64,000 nt of DNA from Acidovorax sp. (GTDB lineage: Bacteria > Pseudomonadota > Gammaproteobacteria > Burkholderiales > Burkholderiaceae_C): the NCBI GenBank assembly GCA_031277855.1, contig JAITLO010000029.1, positions 56,574 to 120,573 on the forward strand, written 5' to 3'. The position numbers and the translations under genes were made by a program. This document shows positions 34,100 to 41,980 of the stretch, piece by piece. Position 1 is the first letter of the stretch, and each line of letters starts with the position of its first letter. Under the pieces are notes generated by a model. It searched no databases, was not told the DNA's origin, and worked only from the letters and a program-made list of their open reading frames with translations.

Positions 34100-35368
34100 T
34101 TAGGTCGAAGCGGTGTCATTGCTGCGTGCCGCATCTTCCAGTCGGTCCACATCACGCAGTGGGGCAAACAACCGTGTCCAGGCGCCCACCACACCCAGGG
34201 TGCACAGGCTGCCGACAATGGCTGCCGGTACCGCGCCGATCGCTGCTGCCATGCTGCCAGCGCGAAATTCACCCAGCTCGTTGCTGGAGCTGATGAACAG
34301 CATGTTCACCGCATTGACCCGGCCGCGCATGGTGTCGGGCGTGGAGAACTGCACCAGGGCCGAGCGTATATAGACGCTGACCATATCCGCCGCACCGGCC
34401 ACGGCCAGGCATGCCAGCGACAACCAGAACCAGTGCGAGAGCGAAAAAATCAGATTTGCCAGGCCGAACACCGCCACCGCGGCGAACATCACCTTGCCCA
34501 CATGGCGCTGTATGGGCCGGGCACTGAGCCATAGGCCCATAGCGACTTCGCCCACGGCCATGGAGGAGCGCAGCATGCCCAGTCCTTCGGGGCCGGTATG
34601 CAGCACCTCCTTGGCGTAGACCGGCAGCAGGGCCACCACGCCGCCCAGCAGCACGGCAAACAGGTCCAGTGAAATCGTGCCCAGCACAATGGGCCGGCTG
34701 CGGATAAAGCGTATGCCCTCACCCGCGCGCTGCCACATGCTGCCTTCAACGGGCTGGCGTGCAGCGGCAAAGCGCACGGGCACCCGGGCCAGCAGCAGCA
34801 CGCCCAGTACCAGTGCGGTGGCGCAGACGGCATAGGTCAGCTCGCCGCCGCCCAGGCTGTAGAGCAGGCCTCCCAGCATGGGCGCGGCAATGGCCGAGGT
34901 GCGCATCAACATGCTGTTGGTGGCCAGGGCCTGGGCCAGGTGCTCGCGCGGCACGATCTGCGGCAGCAGGCTTTGCATGGCCGGGCTGGTGAAGGCACGG
35001 CTGCAGCCAAACAGCACCAGCACGGCATAAATGCCGCCCACGCCATGTTCACCCAGTGTGGTCAACCACAGCAGCAAGGCGGCGCAGAGTGCGGCCACGC
35101 TCCAGCTGGCGGCCAGAATGTGTTTGCGGCTCATGCGGTCGCTCAGATCTCCGGCCGGAACCAAGAGCAGCAGCATGGGAATGAATTGCGCCAGGCCTAC
35201 CAGGGCCAGGGACAGAGGATCGCGGGTGATCTCGTACACCTGCCAGGCCACGACGATGGCCTGCATCTGTTGCGCGAAAAAGCCCAGCATGCGGGCCGCG
35301 AGAAAGGGCACAAAACCCGGCTGGCGCAGGGCGCTGCCCGATACCGGGGTGGGGAGAGTTGCTGACAA
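34100..35368 (-). CDS. Major facilitator superfamily exporter (EntS-like)
   Basis: 422 residues from a TTG at 35368 with weak upstream signal. Twelve likely membrane helices; the first-loop MFS motif appears as AGDLSDRMSRKHILA, and FLAARMLGFFAQQMQAIVVAWQVYEIT is the start typical of the EntS/MFS-DHA3 group (partly quoted), as is MRGRVNAVNMLFISSSNELGEFRAG. Members export siderophores, macrolides or other small molecules by proton exchange. Substrate unknown; single gene with its own terminator. Confidence 0.88.
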   Translation of the reverse strand: MSATLPTPVSGSALRQPGFVPFLAARMLGFFAQQMQAIVVAWQVYEITRDPLSLALVGLAQFIPMLLLLVPAGDLSDRMSRKHILAASWSVAALCAALLLWLTTLGEHGVGGIYAVLVLFGCSRAFTSPAMQSLLPQIVPREHLAQALATNSMLMRTSAIAAPMLGGLLYSLGGGELTYAVCATALVLGVLLLARVPVRFAAARQPVEGSMWQRAGEGIRFIRSRPIVLGTISLDLFAVLLGGVVALLPVYAKEVLHTGPEGLGMLRSSMAVGEVAMGLWLSARPIQRHVGKVMFAAVAVFGLANLIFSLSHWFWLSLACLAVAGAADMVSVYIRSALVQFSTPDTMRGRVNAVNMLFISSSNELGEFRAGSMAAAIGAVPAAIVGSLCTLGVVGAWTRLFAPLRDVDRLEDAARSNDTAST

Positions 35369-35701
35369 GGGATGCCAAACGCAAGATGAAGTCGCGCATT
35401 GTGACCCAAGCCTGGCGAGGCTTCTGCCACCAGGGTGTCACAAGCGCCGGTCTGCGATCAAAGGTGCTGAAAAAGCGGGCATCTCGGGCAAACCCTTGTG
35501 GGACGTGGTGCGGGAGAGTTGTTCCTTGATTTATCCACAGGACCACCCACAGTCTGCGGGCATAAGTGCGAAAGGGTGCTGCGCTGCACAAATCAACCGT
35601 CCATCTTGGATGTAGGAAAGCTTCCGCGTGGGCGGACAGCCTGTCTGACGGCGCTCGGATACAAATTCCTCCTACAGACCTGTGCCACAGGGAGAGAAAC
35701 A
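35369..35701. other. Intergenic region between divergent MFS and MoaF-like genes
   Basis: 333 bp without a credible gene. Contains one exact TTATCCACA (35531-35539) and complementary 7-mers TTGTGAC/GTCACAA (35399-35405, 35437-35443) and TGTAGGA/TCCTACA near 35610 and 35672. Both divergent promoters should lie here. Confidence 0.4.
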
Positions 35702-36106
35702 ATGATTTCCATTGCAGCAGCGGGAAGGCCAACGCTGGACTCCCGCACACAACCGAGGCCGAGAACCATGAACACGCAATATTCTGGAGCCCTGCTGGGA
35801 CGCCAAGCCGTGATTGAGTTCCCAGAAAGCATTGCCGAGGTGCGCTACACCGTCCGGGGCGATTTGCACTGGCGCGTCAAGGACAAGAACGGCAATGTCA
35901 CCCAGGGCCATGAGCGGCTGAGTTATCTGCAGCTTTCCGACACGCTGCACTTTCTGAACTGGATTGAAAAAAGCGGCTTCACGGTCAGCCAGGTCATAGA
36001 CACGGAAAGCGGCACGGTCAGCGCCTTTTGGTCCTATGCCGATGACCAGAGCGAAAGCGGCCATCGTGCATCCATGTTTGTGAATGGCAAGTTCCGCTTT
36101 TGTTGA
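35702..36106 (+). CDS. MoaF-like (lipocalin-fold) small protein
   Basis: 134 residues from ATG 35702, chosen for the GGGAG 7-8 bases upstream; a start at ATG 35768 (112 residues, MNTQYSGALLG) would match the conserved domain more closely. The domain (VRYTVRGDLHWRVKDKNGNV, FLNWIEKSGFTVSQVID, SGTVSAFWSYADDQ, ASMFVNGKF) fits the MoaF-related family of small beta-barrel proteins, whose role is unclear. No signal peptide. Followed by a strong terminator, so monocistronic. Confidence 0.75.
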   Translation: MISIAAAGRPTLDSRTQPRPRTMNTQYSGALLGRQAVIEFPESIAEVRYTVRGDLHWRVKDKNGNVTQGHERLSYLQLSDTLHFLNWIEKSGFTVSQVIDTESGTVSAFWSYADDQSESGHRASMFVNGKFRFC

Positions 36107-36454
36107 ATTTTTGTGGAGTTTCAGGGCGGGGAGGCCACGGTGTGTGGCCTGATTCCTGCCACTGCAGAGCATATGTGCATGACTGAGCGAATGCGGGGCA
36201 TGCACATCGCAAGGGGGTGAGATCGGGGTTATGGCTGCACTGCGGTGCAGCCATTTTTTTATGCCCTGTTTTACGCCCTGTTCCCATTGCGTCAAGCAGG
36301 GCTTGCGGTCCCAGATGAAATTGCTGACCAGGAGGCAAGCCACCTATACGAGGGGACTCGAAGCCGATGGCTTGCTGCCAGTTCTTCTTGCCATGCTGTC
36401 TTGGCCGCCGCATGGCCTGGCCATGCGGCAGCGCAAATTCAGCGGTGGGGGCTG
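36107..36454. other. Intergenic region after the MoaF-like gene
   Basis: Holds a 7-bp hairpin (AGGCCAC-GGTGT-GTGGCCT, 36132-36150) and the strong terminator at 36231-36260. The remaining ~190 bases up to the converging META lipoprotein gene show nothing recognisable. Confidence 0.5.
36231..36260 (+). terminator. Strong Rho-independent terminator
   Basis: ATGGCTGCAC-TGCG-GTGCAGCCAT, a perfect 10-bp stem with tetraloop, runs into seven T residues. It ends transcription from the MoaF-like gene 125 bases upstream. Confidence 0.92.
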
Positions 36455-37324
36455 TCAGCGGGGCTTGACGATCTCCGACTCCACCACCATGTCCAGCACG
36501 TAGACATACTTGGACGCATCGGCCGGTACATGTTGGCGCTCATAGCGTTGTACACGCAGCACATTGCGAATGCCGGGCTCATGCTTGTAGCCCTGGATGT
36601 CGCTGTAGAACAGCTCCCAAGGGCCTTCTTGCGTCTTCAGACCGCGGCTGTCGTATTGGATTTTGCGCACCTTCAGGCACTGCATGGGGCCAACTCCCAC
36701 GCAGCGCTCGCGCTGGGGGGCCACCTCCAGGAACTCGCGCACTCCTTCGCTGCCGTACAGCGTGGCCGGGGTGGGCGCGCCTTGCAGCTCCCAGCGGCTG
36801 CCGTCCTTGAACGTCAGCTGCAGCACTGGTTCGGCCTGGTTGGCCGGGGTCGGAACCTGCCAAGAGGCCAGCTGCGGCACCTTGGTGGCCACACGGCGCT
36901 CCAGCTCCATCAAGGCCTGGCTGGAACATGCGCGCAGGGTGGAAACCATCTGGTCGACCTGCATGCGGCTGCCGTCAAGGGTGTAGCGGCCATTGAGCTG
37001 GTTGCACAGGTTTTTCACGCTGATCATGCCGTCCCGGCTGAAGTCCAGCTGAATGCTCTGGCCGGGCATGGAGTCCGCAGGCAATTGCCAGTGGGTTTGG
37101 GTGTGGCCTTGCGCATCAGTGGCGCGTGCCAGCTGCCAGTGGTAGCCGGGCAAGGTGCTTGCCGGCAAAGAGGTTGTGGTGGTGCTCACGGTGGATGTGG
37201 TGTTCGATGGCGTGGCAGAGGTGGTGGCCGCGCAGCCTGCGAGCATCAGCAATGCCATGCTGCTCGCGCCCAGTGTGTAGGCGGCGGTTCGGATGGTGCG
37301 GGAATGTGTGTACAGGTGTTTCAC
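36455..37324 (-). CDS. META-domain lipoprotein with DUF4377-like tail
   Basis: 289 residues from a GTG at 37324 with GAGG six bases upstream. Lipobox LMLAGC at about residues 26-31, then a Thr/Ser-rich linker. A META/HslJ-like segment follows (YHWQLARATDAQGHTQ, SIQLDFSRDGMISVKNLCNQLNGRYTLDG in part, TLRACSSQALMELE). The C-terminal ~90 residues (CVGVGPMQCLKVRKIQYD, WELFYSDIQGYKHEPGIRNVLRVQRYER in part) resemble DUF4377. Such proteins are envelope lipoproteins linked to stress in other bacteria; the role here is not known. Confidence 0.85.
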   Translation of the reverse strand: MKHLYTHSRTIRTAAYTLGASSMALLMLAGCAATTSATPSNTTSTVSTTTTSLPASTLPGYHWQLARATDAQGHTQTHWQLPADSMPGQSIQLDFSRDGMISVKNLCNQLNGRYTLDGSRMQVDQMVSTLRACSSQALMELERRVATKVPQLASWQVPTPANQAEPVLQLTFKDGSRWELQGAPTPATLYGSEGVREFLEVAPQRERCVGVGPMQCLKVRKIQYDSRGLKTQEGPWELFYSDIQGYKHEPGIRNVLRVQRYERQHVPADASKYVYVLDMVVESEIVKPR

Positions 37325-37720
37325 GTTGGCCTCGGTGCGGTTGGAACATCAATCAAGGCTGGCTGGCAAGGCTATCTGTCTGCCAGTCAGTACATTGTGT
37401 GACGATACTTGCTCTTGCATGGCAGTTAGATCGACATCGCAAACGAAGTGCCCTTAAATGGCAAAAAAATGTATCTACTTCATGGTGTTAGAGGACTGTA
37501 TATGCCTTGCAGTCAGGTGGGGCGAGCGCTGCGCAGACCATGGGGCGCGGGCTAAAATCGGGTCTTCACGCGAGGTTTGTGCCAAGTGTTTTGTCAGAAA
37601 ACACGGAGTTTGTGGCAGTGCCCACCGGCATGACAGCCGTTGTTTTTCGTAATGCGAACAGCCTTGCCATCCTGCAAAGGGCAGGCGGCAAGCTGGAGAG
37701 ACTTTTTGCATGGGGTGCGG
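37325..37720. other. Intergenic region between divergent lipoprotein genes
   Basis: 396 bp with no gene of conviction; both divergent promoters should be here. The DUF2242 frame stays open back to 37640 but lacks a start site or coding character there. No clear repeat or RNA structure seen. Confidence 0.4.
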
Positions 37721-38332
37721 ATGAGCGCAATGGGGCAAGCAACAAAGCCCGCAGCCACTGCGGGCATGTGGGTGGTTATGGCGGCAGCGCTGCTGCTGTC
37801 GGGCTGTGGCGGTAGCAGCAATCTGCAGACTTTGCCGCCACAGGAGAGTTTCACGTCGGCTGCGACGTTTTCGCGCATGTTCGATGCCAGAGTGGACCAA
37901 ACCTGTGAGGCCGCACGGCGTGCGCTGCTCAGCCAGGGCTACATCATCGACACCAGCCGCAAGGATCTGGTGGAGGGCAACAAAAACTTCCAGCCCGACG
38001 CCGAGCGCCATCTGCAAATGCATATCCGCGTGGTGTGCGCGCCGGAGTCGGCCGATGGCAAGCTCAGCGTGGGCTTTGTGACGGCAGTGCAGGACTCCTA
38101 TGCCCTGCGCAAGGCCAGCAACTCTGCCAGCCTGGGAGTGAGCGCGTTGGGCTCTTTGTCGCTGCCGTTCTCGGCAGGGCATGACTCCATGATCAAGGTT
38201 GGCAGCGAGACCATACAGTCCGAGCGTTTTTACGAGAGCTTTTTTGAGCTGATGCGCCGATACCTGATGGTGGACCAGGATCCGGTCGAGCCAACCAGCA
38301 GCAGCGAGACCAGCAGGAAAGCTGCGCGCTGA
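37721..38332 (+). CDS. DUF2242-type lipoprotein
   Basis: 203 residues from ATG 37721 (preceded by GGGGTG). Signal and lipobox AALLLSGC at about residue 23-30, then SSNLQTLPPQESF and the domain AARRALLSQGYIIDTSRKDLVEGNKNFQPD (in part), HLQMHIRVVCAPES and GFVTAVQDSYALRKASNSASLGVSALGSLSLPF (in part), as in DUF2242 proteins. The ending (FYESFFELMRRYL) fits. An envelope lipoprotein of unknown job, common in Burkholderiales. Confidence 0.82.
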   Translation: MSAMGQATKPAATAGMWVVMAAALLLSGCGGSSNLQTLPPQESFTSAATFSRMFDARVDQTCEAARRALLSQGYIIDTSRKDLVEGNKNFQPDAERHLQMHIRVVCAPESADGKLSVGFVTAVQDSYALRKASNSASLGVSALGSLSLPFSAGHDSMIKVGSETIQSERFYESFFELMRRYLMVDQDPVEPTSSSETSRKAAR

Positions 38333-38340
38333 GCGGGTGC

Positions 38341-38370
38341 GACAGCCTGGGGCGCTGTGCCCAGGCTGTC
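38341..38370. terminator. 11-bp perfect hairpin between converging genes
   Basis: GACAGCCTGGG-GCGCTGTG-CCCAGGCTGTC begins 8 bases past the DUF2242 gene and overlaps the stop codon of the M23 peptidase gene. Likely a shared bidirectional end, though lacking a T-run. Confidence 0.6.
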
Positions 38371-39265
38371 AACCCAGAAACAGGGCCGGGTCCACCATGC
38401 TGCGGTTCAGCAGCACACCCCAGTGCAGATGCGGGCCCGTGACCCGGCCGGTGGCGCCCACCTTGCAAAAGCTGTCGCCCGTGCGCAGCACATCGCCCAC
38501 CTTGCAGTCCATGCGGCTCAAATGGCAGTACATGCTGAGCAGCCCGCCTCCATGGTCCAGCCACACGGTGCCGCCATTGAAGAAATAATCCCCCACATCG
38601 ACCACCGTGCCAGGTAGTGGTGCCAGCACCGGCGTGCCTGTGGGTGCGGCAATGTCCATCCCGCTGTGTGGATTGCGCGCCTGGCCGTTGAAGACGCGGC
38701 GCAGACCAAAGCTGCTGCTGCGCCGTCCGGGCACGGGCTGGCGCATGCGCAGCGAACCGTCGGGCAACGGTGTGGTGAACTTCGCCATCACGGTTTGCAG
38801 ATGGGCGTGTTCGCGTTCGTAGCGGGCCTGGTCTTCAGGGGCCAGGTCCACGGTCTTGGGGGCTACTTTCAGGCGCTGCTCTGCGTAGCGCTTGTCCAGA
38901 ACCTGGTAGTGCAGCGTGCGCTGGCCGTTGTCATCTTGCACTTGCACGCGGCGGCTGCCGGGCGAAGCAGCCAGTGGGATGCCGACCAGGGCGGTCCACT
39001 CGATCATGTCGCCCACCACCAGAACAGGCACATCGTCTGCCAGCACCTGAGGGCGCTGTGCAGACGGGCCCAGAGAGAGACGGGCCACGCCACCGGGCAC
39101 GCGGCTGTCTTGGGGCCAGACCCGGGCATCGGCGGCGCGGGCTGCCCACGGAGCGCCGGCCAGCAGGCCGAAGCCTGCCAGCTGATGCAGCCAGTGTCGG
39201 CGAGTGAAAGCAGAAACATTTGGTGCAGCTAATGGGCTGCCATCGTGAGCATTGAAGCGGTCCAT
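38369..39265 (-). CDS. Exported M23 family peptidase
   Basis: 298 residues. N-terminus FTRRHWLHQLAGFGLLAGAPWAARA has an RR pair and hydrophobic stretch ending in ARA, so a Tat or Sec signal, placing it in the periplasm. The N-terminal domain (residues 50-140) has SLGPSAQRPQVLADDVPVLVVG. The LytM/M23 domain covers the last ~120 residues with zinc ligands in HSGMD and HLHWG, so it should be an active peptidoglycan endopeptidase. SSSFGLRRVFNGQARNPHSG is typical of the family's substrate groove. Ends next to the DUF2242 gene. Confidence 0.88.
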   Translation of the reverse strand: MDRFNAHDGSPLAAPNVSAFTRRHWLHQLAGFGLLAGAPWAARAADARVWPQDSRVPGGVARLSLGPSAQRPQVLADDVPVLVVGDMIEWTALVGIPLAASPGSRRVQVQDDNGQRTLHYQVLDKRYAEQRLKVAPKTVDLAPEDQARYEREHAHLQTVMAKFTTPLPDGSLRMRQPVPGRRSSSFGLRRVFNGQARNPHSGMDIAAPTGTPVLAPLPGTVVDVGDYFFNGGTVWLDHGGGLLSMYCHLSRMDCKVGDVLRTGDSFCKVGATGRVTGPHLHWGVLLNRSMVDPALFLG

Positions 39266-39435
39266 GGCCCGTATTGTGGTGCTTGTGGCGACCCTGTAGG
39301 CGCAGGGCCTGTGTCGCGCAGCGGCCTGCAGCTTTGCGCTGACTTGGCTACCATGGCGTTCCTAGCAAGTTTTTCGAACTGCTTGTAGAGGCCGGCTATG
39401 CCGGCTTTCTCCTTTGTGCAGCTCATGCTGAATCC

Positions 39436-40590
39436 ATGCCCTCCCGCAACACCTGGCTCGATCAGGCCAAAGGCCTTGCCTGCCTGCTGATCATCTGCCA
39501 TCACCTGGCCTTTTATGGCCCCATGTCTGACGTGGTCAAACCCATGGCCACGGGCTTGATGGATTGGTTGTTCGAATACGCCCGCATGGCCGTGCAGGTG
39601 TTCTTGGTGCTGGGGGGCTATCTGGCTGCCGCCGGCCTGGCCCCGCAGGGGTTGACCCGTCACAGCCAACTGCTGCCTTTGCTGGGCAAACGCTTTGTCC
39701 GGCTGGTACTGCCTTTTGCGGCCGCTCTGGCCTTGACCATCTTGGTGACCGAGCTGGTGCGCAATCTGGGGTTTGAGCATTCCTCCATGTCCGCGCCACC
39801 TACCTGGAGCCAGTTGCTGGCCCATTTGTTCCTGCTGCAAGGCGTGGGGGGCTGGGAGTCGCTGTCGGCCGGCGTCTGGTATGTGGCCATCGACTTTCAG
39901 CTCTACGCCCTGGCTGCGTTATGGGTCTGGACTAGCCACCGTCTGCTGCATGCGCCCTTGGGGGGCACAGCGGCTCAGTCCACAGTCCGCAGCGGCTTTC
40001 CGCTGACCTTGGTGCAAATCGGTGTGCTGCTGCTGACGATGGCATCGTTGTGGGACTGGAACCTGGACAGCGATCTGGATAACTGGGCCATTTACTTCTT
40101 TGGTGCCTATGGCCTGGGCATGATGGCCTGGTGGGCTGCGCACTGCGAGCACCCCATGGGGCGCTGGTGGTGGGGCGCAGCCATGCTGGTGCTGGGGGCC
40201 GTGGCCCTGTGGCTGGAGTGGCGCACCCGCATCGCCCTGGCCTTGGTGACAGCCTTGGTGCTGGCGCTGGCAGGCAGCGTGCACTGGAGCGCGCGGGTGC
40301 GGAATTTCCACTGCGCACCGCTGGAGCAACTGGGACAGATGTCCTATTCCATTTTTTTGATCCACTTCGGCATCTGTCTGCTGGTCAACGCGGTGTGGCA
40401 TCTGTTGTGGCCCGATAGCCTGCTGCTCAATGCACTGGGCTTGCTGGTGGCCGTGGCACTGTCGGTTGCGGCGGGGCACCTGCTGTATCAGGGCGTGGAA
40501 AATCGCAGCAGCGCCAACTGGCTAGAGCTGCTGCGCTGGCAGGCCGGCACCATGGGCGTGGGTGCGGCGGTGGCCCTGAATTTGATTTGA
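39436..40590 (+). CDS. Acyltransferase 3 family membrane protein
   Basis: 384 residues, about ten membrane helices. Start WLDQAKGLACLLIICHHLAFYGP contains the family His-His motif needed for acyl transfer, then VQVFLVLGGYLAAAG and KRFVRLVLPFAAAL. GQMSYSIFLIHFGICLL near the C-terminus is the usual late motif. These enzymes O-acetylate or otherwise acylate sugars, peptidoglycan or lipids at the inner membrane. Target not determined; monocistronic. Confidence 0.85.
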   Translation: MPSRNTWLDQAKGLACLLIICHHLAFYGPMSDVVKPMATGLMDWLFEYARMAVQVFLVLGGYLAAAGLAPQGLTRHSQLLPLLGKRFVRLVLPFAAALALTILVTELVRNLGFEHSSMSAPPTWSQLLAHLFLLQGVGGWESLSAGVWYVAIDFQLYALAALWVWTSHRLLHAPLGGTAAQSTVRSGFPLTLVQIGVLLLTMASLWDWNLDSDLDNWAIYFFGAYGLGMMAWWAAHCEHPMGRWWWGAAMLVLGAVALWLEWRTRIALALVTALVLALAGSVHWSARVRNFHCAPLEQLGQMSYSIFLIHFGICLLVNAVWHLLWPDSLLLNALGLLVAVALSVAAGHLLYQGVENRSSANWLELLRWQAGTMGVGAAVALNLI

Positions 40591-40631
40591 TGGCAAGCAT
40601 TCGGCCTGCGTTGTTTGCGTAAGCCCACGCT

Positions 40632-41273
40632 TTATACGCTTCGCATCTGTTGCGCCAAGGCCGTGTTGCCAGCGGCTTCCAACTGCTCGGCGGCGCCCAG
40701 TCTGTCTTGCGGCAAGCGGTTCTGGCTGATCTTGAACTTGCCCTCCAGCCGGGTGACGGCTATTTCCAGCCCCACAATGGCGCCCAGCATCTGCTGCAGC
40801 GCATCTGGGGCGGCGTCGGCCATCTTCCAGGCAGGGTAGTCCTGGGGCGACTGCTGCTGCGTCTGGGCCTCATGGTGCTGGGTCAAACGCCCCACAACCG
40901 CACGTACAAACTTCTCGTCGTCGTGTACGCGCAGCTGGCCATGGGCGTGGACCACGCGGTAATTCCAGGTGGGCACCAGCTTGTGGTGCTCATGCTTGCT
41001 GGGATACCAGTTGGGAGAGACATAACCCTCTTCTGCACGAAACACCACCATCACCGTGCCGCCGTCAGCAAGCTGCTGCCACAGCGGGTTGGCACGGGCC
41101 ACATGGGCTTGCAAAACGGTCTGGCCTTGGGCATCCACGCGCAGCCAGAAAGGCAGGTGGTGGGCATCCAACTGACCATCCACTTGCAGCACCAGCATGC
41201 CCAGCGGGTGTTGCTGGATCAGGGCTTGCAGCTGCGCGGTGTCATCGACGGCGAAATGGGCTGGGTTGTACAT
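40632..41273 (-). CDS. paiB: FMN-binding negative transcriptional regulator, PaiB family
   Basis: 213 residues from ATG 41273 (MYNPAHFAVDD); the frame extends upstream but does not look coding. PaiB-type split-barrel flavin fold: LDAHHLPFWLRVD, ARANPLWQQL, EGYVSPNWYPSKHEHHKLVPTWNYRVVHAHGQL (in part), then VGLEIAVTRLEGKFKISQNRL (partly). PaiB regulates protease and sporulation genes in Bacillus and is seen across Proteobacteria as an FMN/haem-related regulator. Divergent from a Rossmann gene across a 161-bp gap with a perfect palindrome. Confidence 0.9.
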   Translation of the reverse strand: MYNPAHFAVDDTAQLQALIQQHPLGMLVLQVDGQLDAHHLPFWLRVDAQGQTVLQAHVARANPLWQQLADGGTVMVVFRAEEGYVSPNWYPSKHEHHKLVPTWNYRVVHAHGQLRVHDDEKFVRAVVGRLTQHHEAQTQQQSPQDYPAWKMADAAPDALQQMLGAIVGLEIAVTRLEGKFKISQNRLPQDRLGAAEQLEAAGNTALAQQMRSV

Positions 41274-41347
41274 GGGGCGGGCCGTGGGGGATGTGGGGTT
41301 CAGGGGTTTATATCTTGGCTTGGGCAGGAAGGTGTTTTGACCTGGCG

Positions 41348-41380
41348 CAAGCCATTGTTTGCGGCACAAACAATGGCTTG
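41348..41380. promoter_or_regulatory. 33-bp perfect palindrome between divergent genes
   Basis: CAAGCCATTGTTTG (41348-41361) and its exact complement CAAACAATGGCTTG (41367-41380) flank CGGCA. It lies 75 bases from the paiB start and 55 bases from the start of the Rossmann gene, with no T-run. Candidate operator for both, or a small RNA hairpin. Confidence 0.5.
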
Positions 41381-41434
41381 GTGCGCGGACCGTGCATTTT
41401 CTATGATGGCATCTCACAACCTGGGAGAGAGAAA

Positions 41435-41806
41435 ATGCAAAGCATTCAGATCGTGGTGATCGGTGCGGGCGAGACGGGCACACCGCTGCTGCGGCAATTG
41501 CTCAATGCCCCTTTTGTGCAACTGCGCGGCGTGGCCGACTTGGACCTGAACCAACCCGGCATTGCACTGGCACGCGAGCATGGGGTGTATGTCACCACCA
41601 ACTTCATGGAGCTGGTGGACCACACGGTGGACATCGTCATCGACGTCTCCGGCTCGCAGCAGGTGCGCGAGGTCTTGCGCAGCAATATGGTGGATACCGA
41701 CAACACCCACACCTTGATCGTGCACGAGGCCATTGCCTTGTTGATGATGTCGCTGTCTGCGGGCCGGCTGGTGCGCAGCAAGCATGGCACGCTGGAATAT
41801 ATGTAG
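41435..41806 (+). CDS. Short Rossmann-fold protein (minimal oxidoreductase-like domain)
   Basis: 123 residues from ATG 41435, with GGGAGAGAG upstream. QIVVIGAGETGTPLLRQLLNAPFVQLRGVADLDLNQPG (in part) is an NAD-binding glycine motif plus an aspartate-binding second strand. VDHTVDIVIDVSG is the third-strand loop typical of dihydrodipicolinate reductase or homoserine dehydrogenase N-domains. Only this cofactor domain is present; there is no catalytic C-terminal domain. It could be a stand-alone redox sensor or a shortened enzyme; it ends LVRSKHGTLEYM before the bidirectional terminator. Confidence 0.75.
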   Translation: MQSIQIVVIGAGETGTPLLRQLLNAPFVQLRGVADLDLNQPGIALAREHGVYVTTNFMELVDHTVDIVIDVSGSQQVREVLRSNMVDTDNTHTLIVHEAIALLMMSLSAGRLVRSKHGTLEYM

Positions 41807-41934
41807 CCAGGGAAGCCTCGGCGTATCCTGCTTCGGTTTGGATAGCTGCTTGCGTAATGGTGGCGGGTCTTTGGAGCGGAAAGATGCGAATTTCGTGCGC
41901 CTTGATTCGCGCGCTTGCCATGACTGCAACATGA

Positions 41935-41963
41935 AAAAAGGCTGCCCTTTAGGCAGCCTTTTT
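41935..41963. terminator. Strong bidirectional terminator
   Basis: AAAAAGGCTGCC-CTTTA-GGCAGCCTTTTT, a perfect 12-bp stem with an A/T run on both sides, separates the Rossmann gene (plus) from glnS (minus). Confidence 0.92.
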
Positions 41964-41980
41964 CGCAGTGCAGCGGGTGC

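Noticed and set aside
35531..35539. Exact DnaA box TTATCCACA
   Set aside because: A lone match is expected by chance in a window of this size and has no neighbouring boxes.
36300..36380. Minus-strand string resembling a tRNA T-arm (TTCGAGTCC)
   Set aside because: The flanking bases do not pair as a T-stem and no acceptor, anticodon or D-arm can be built around it.
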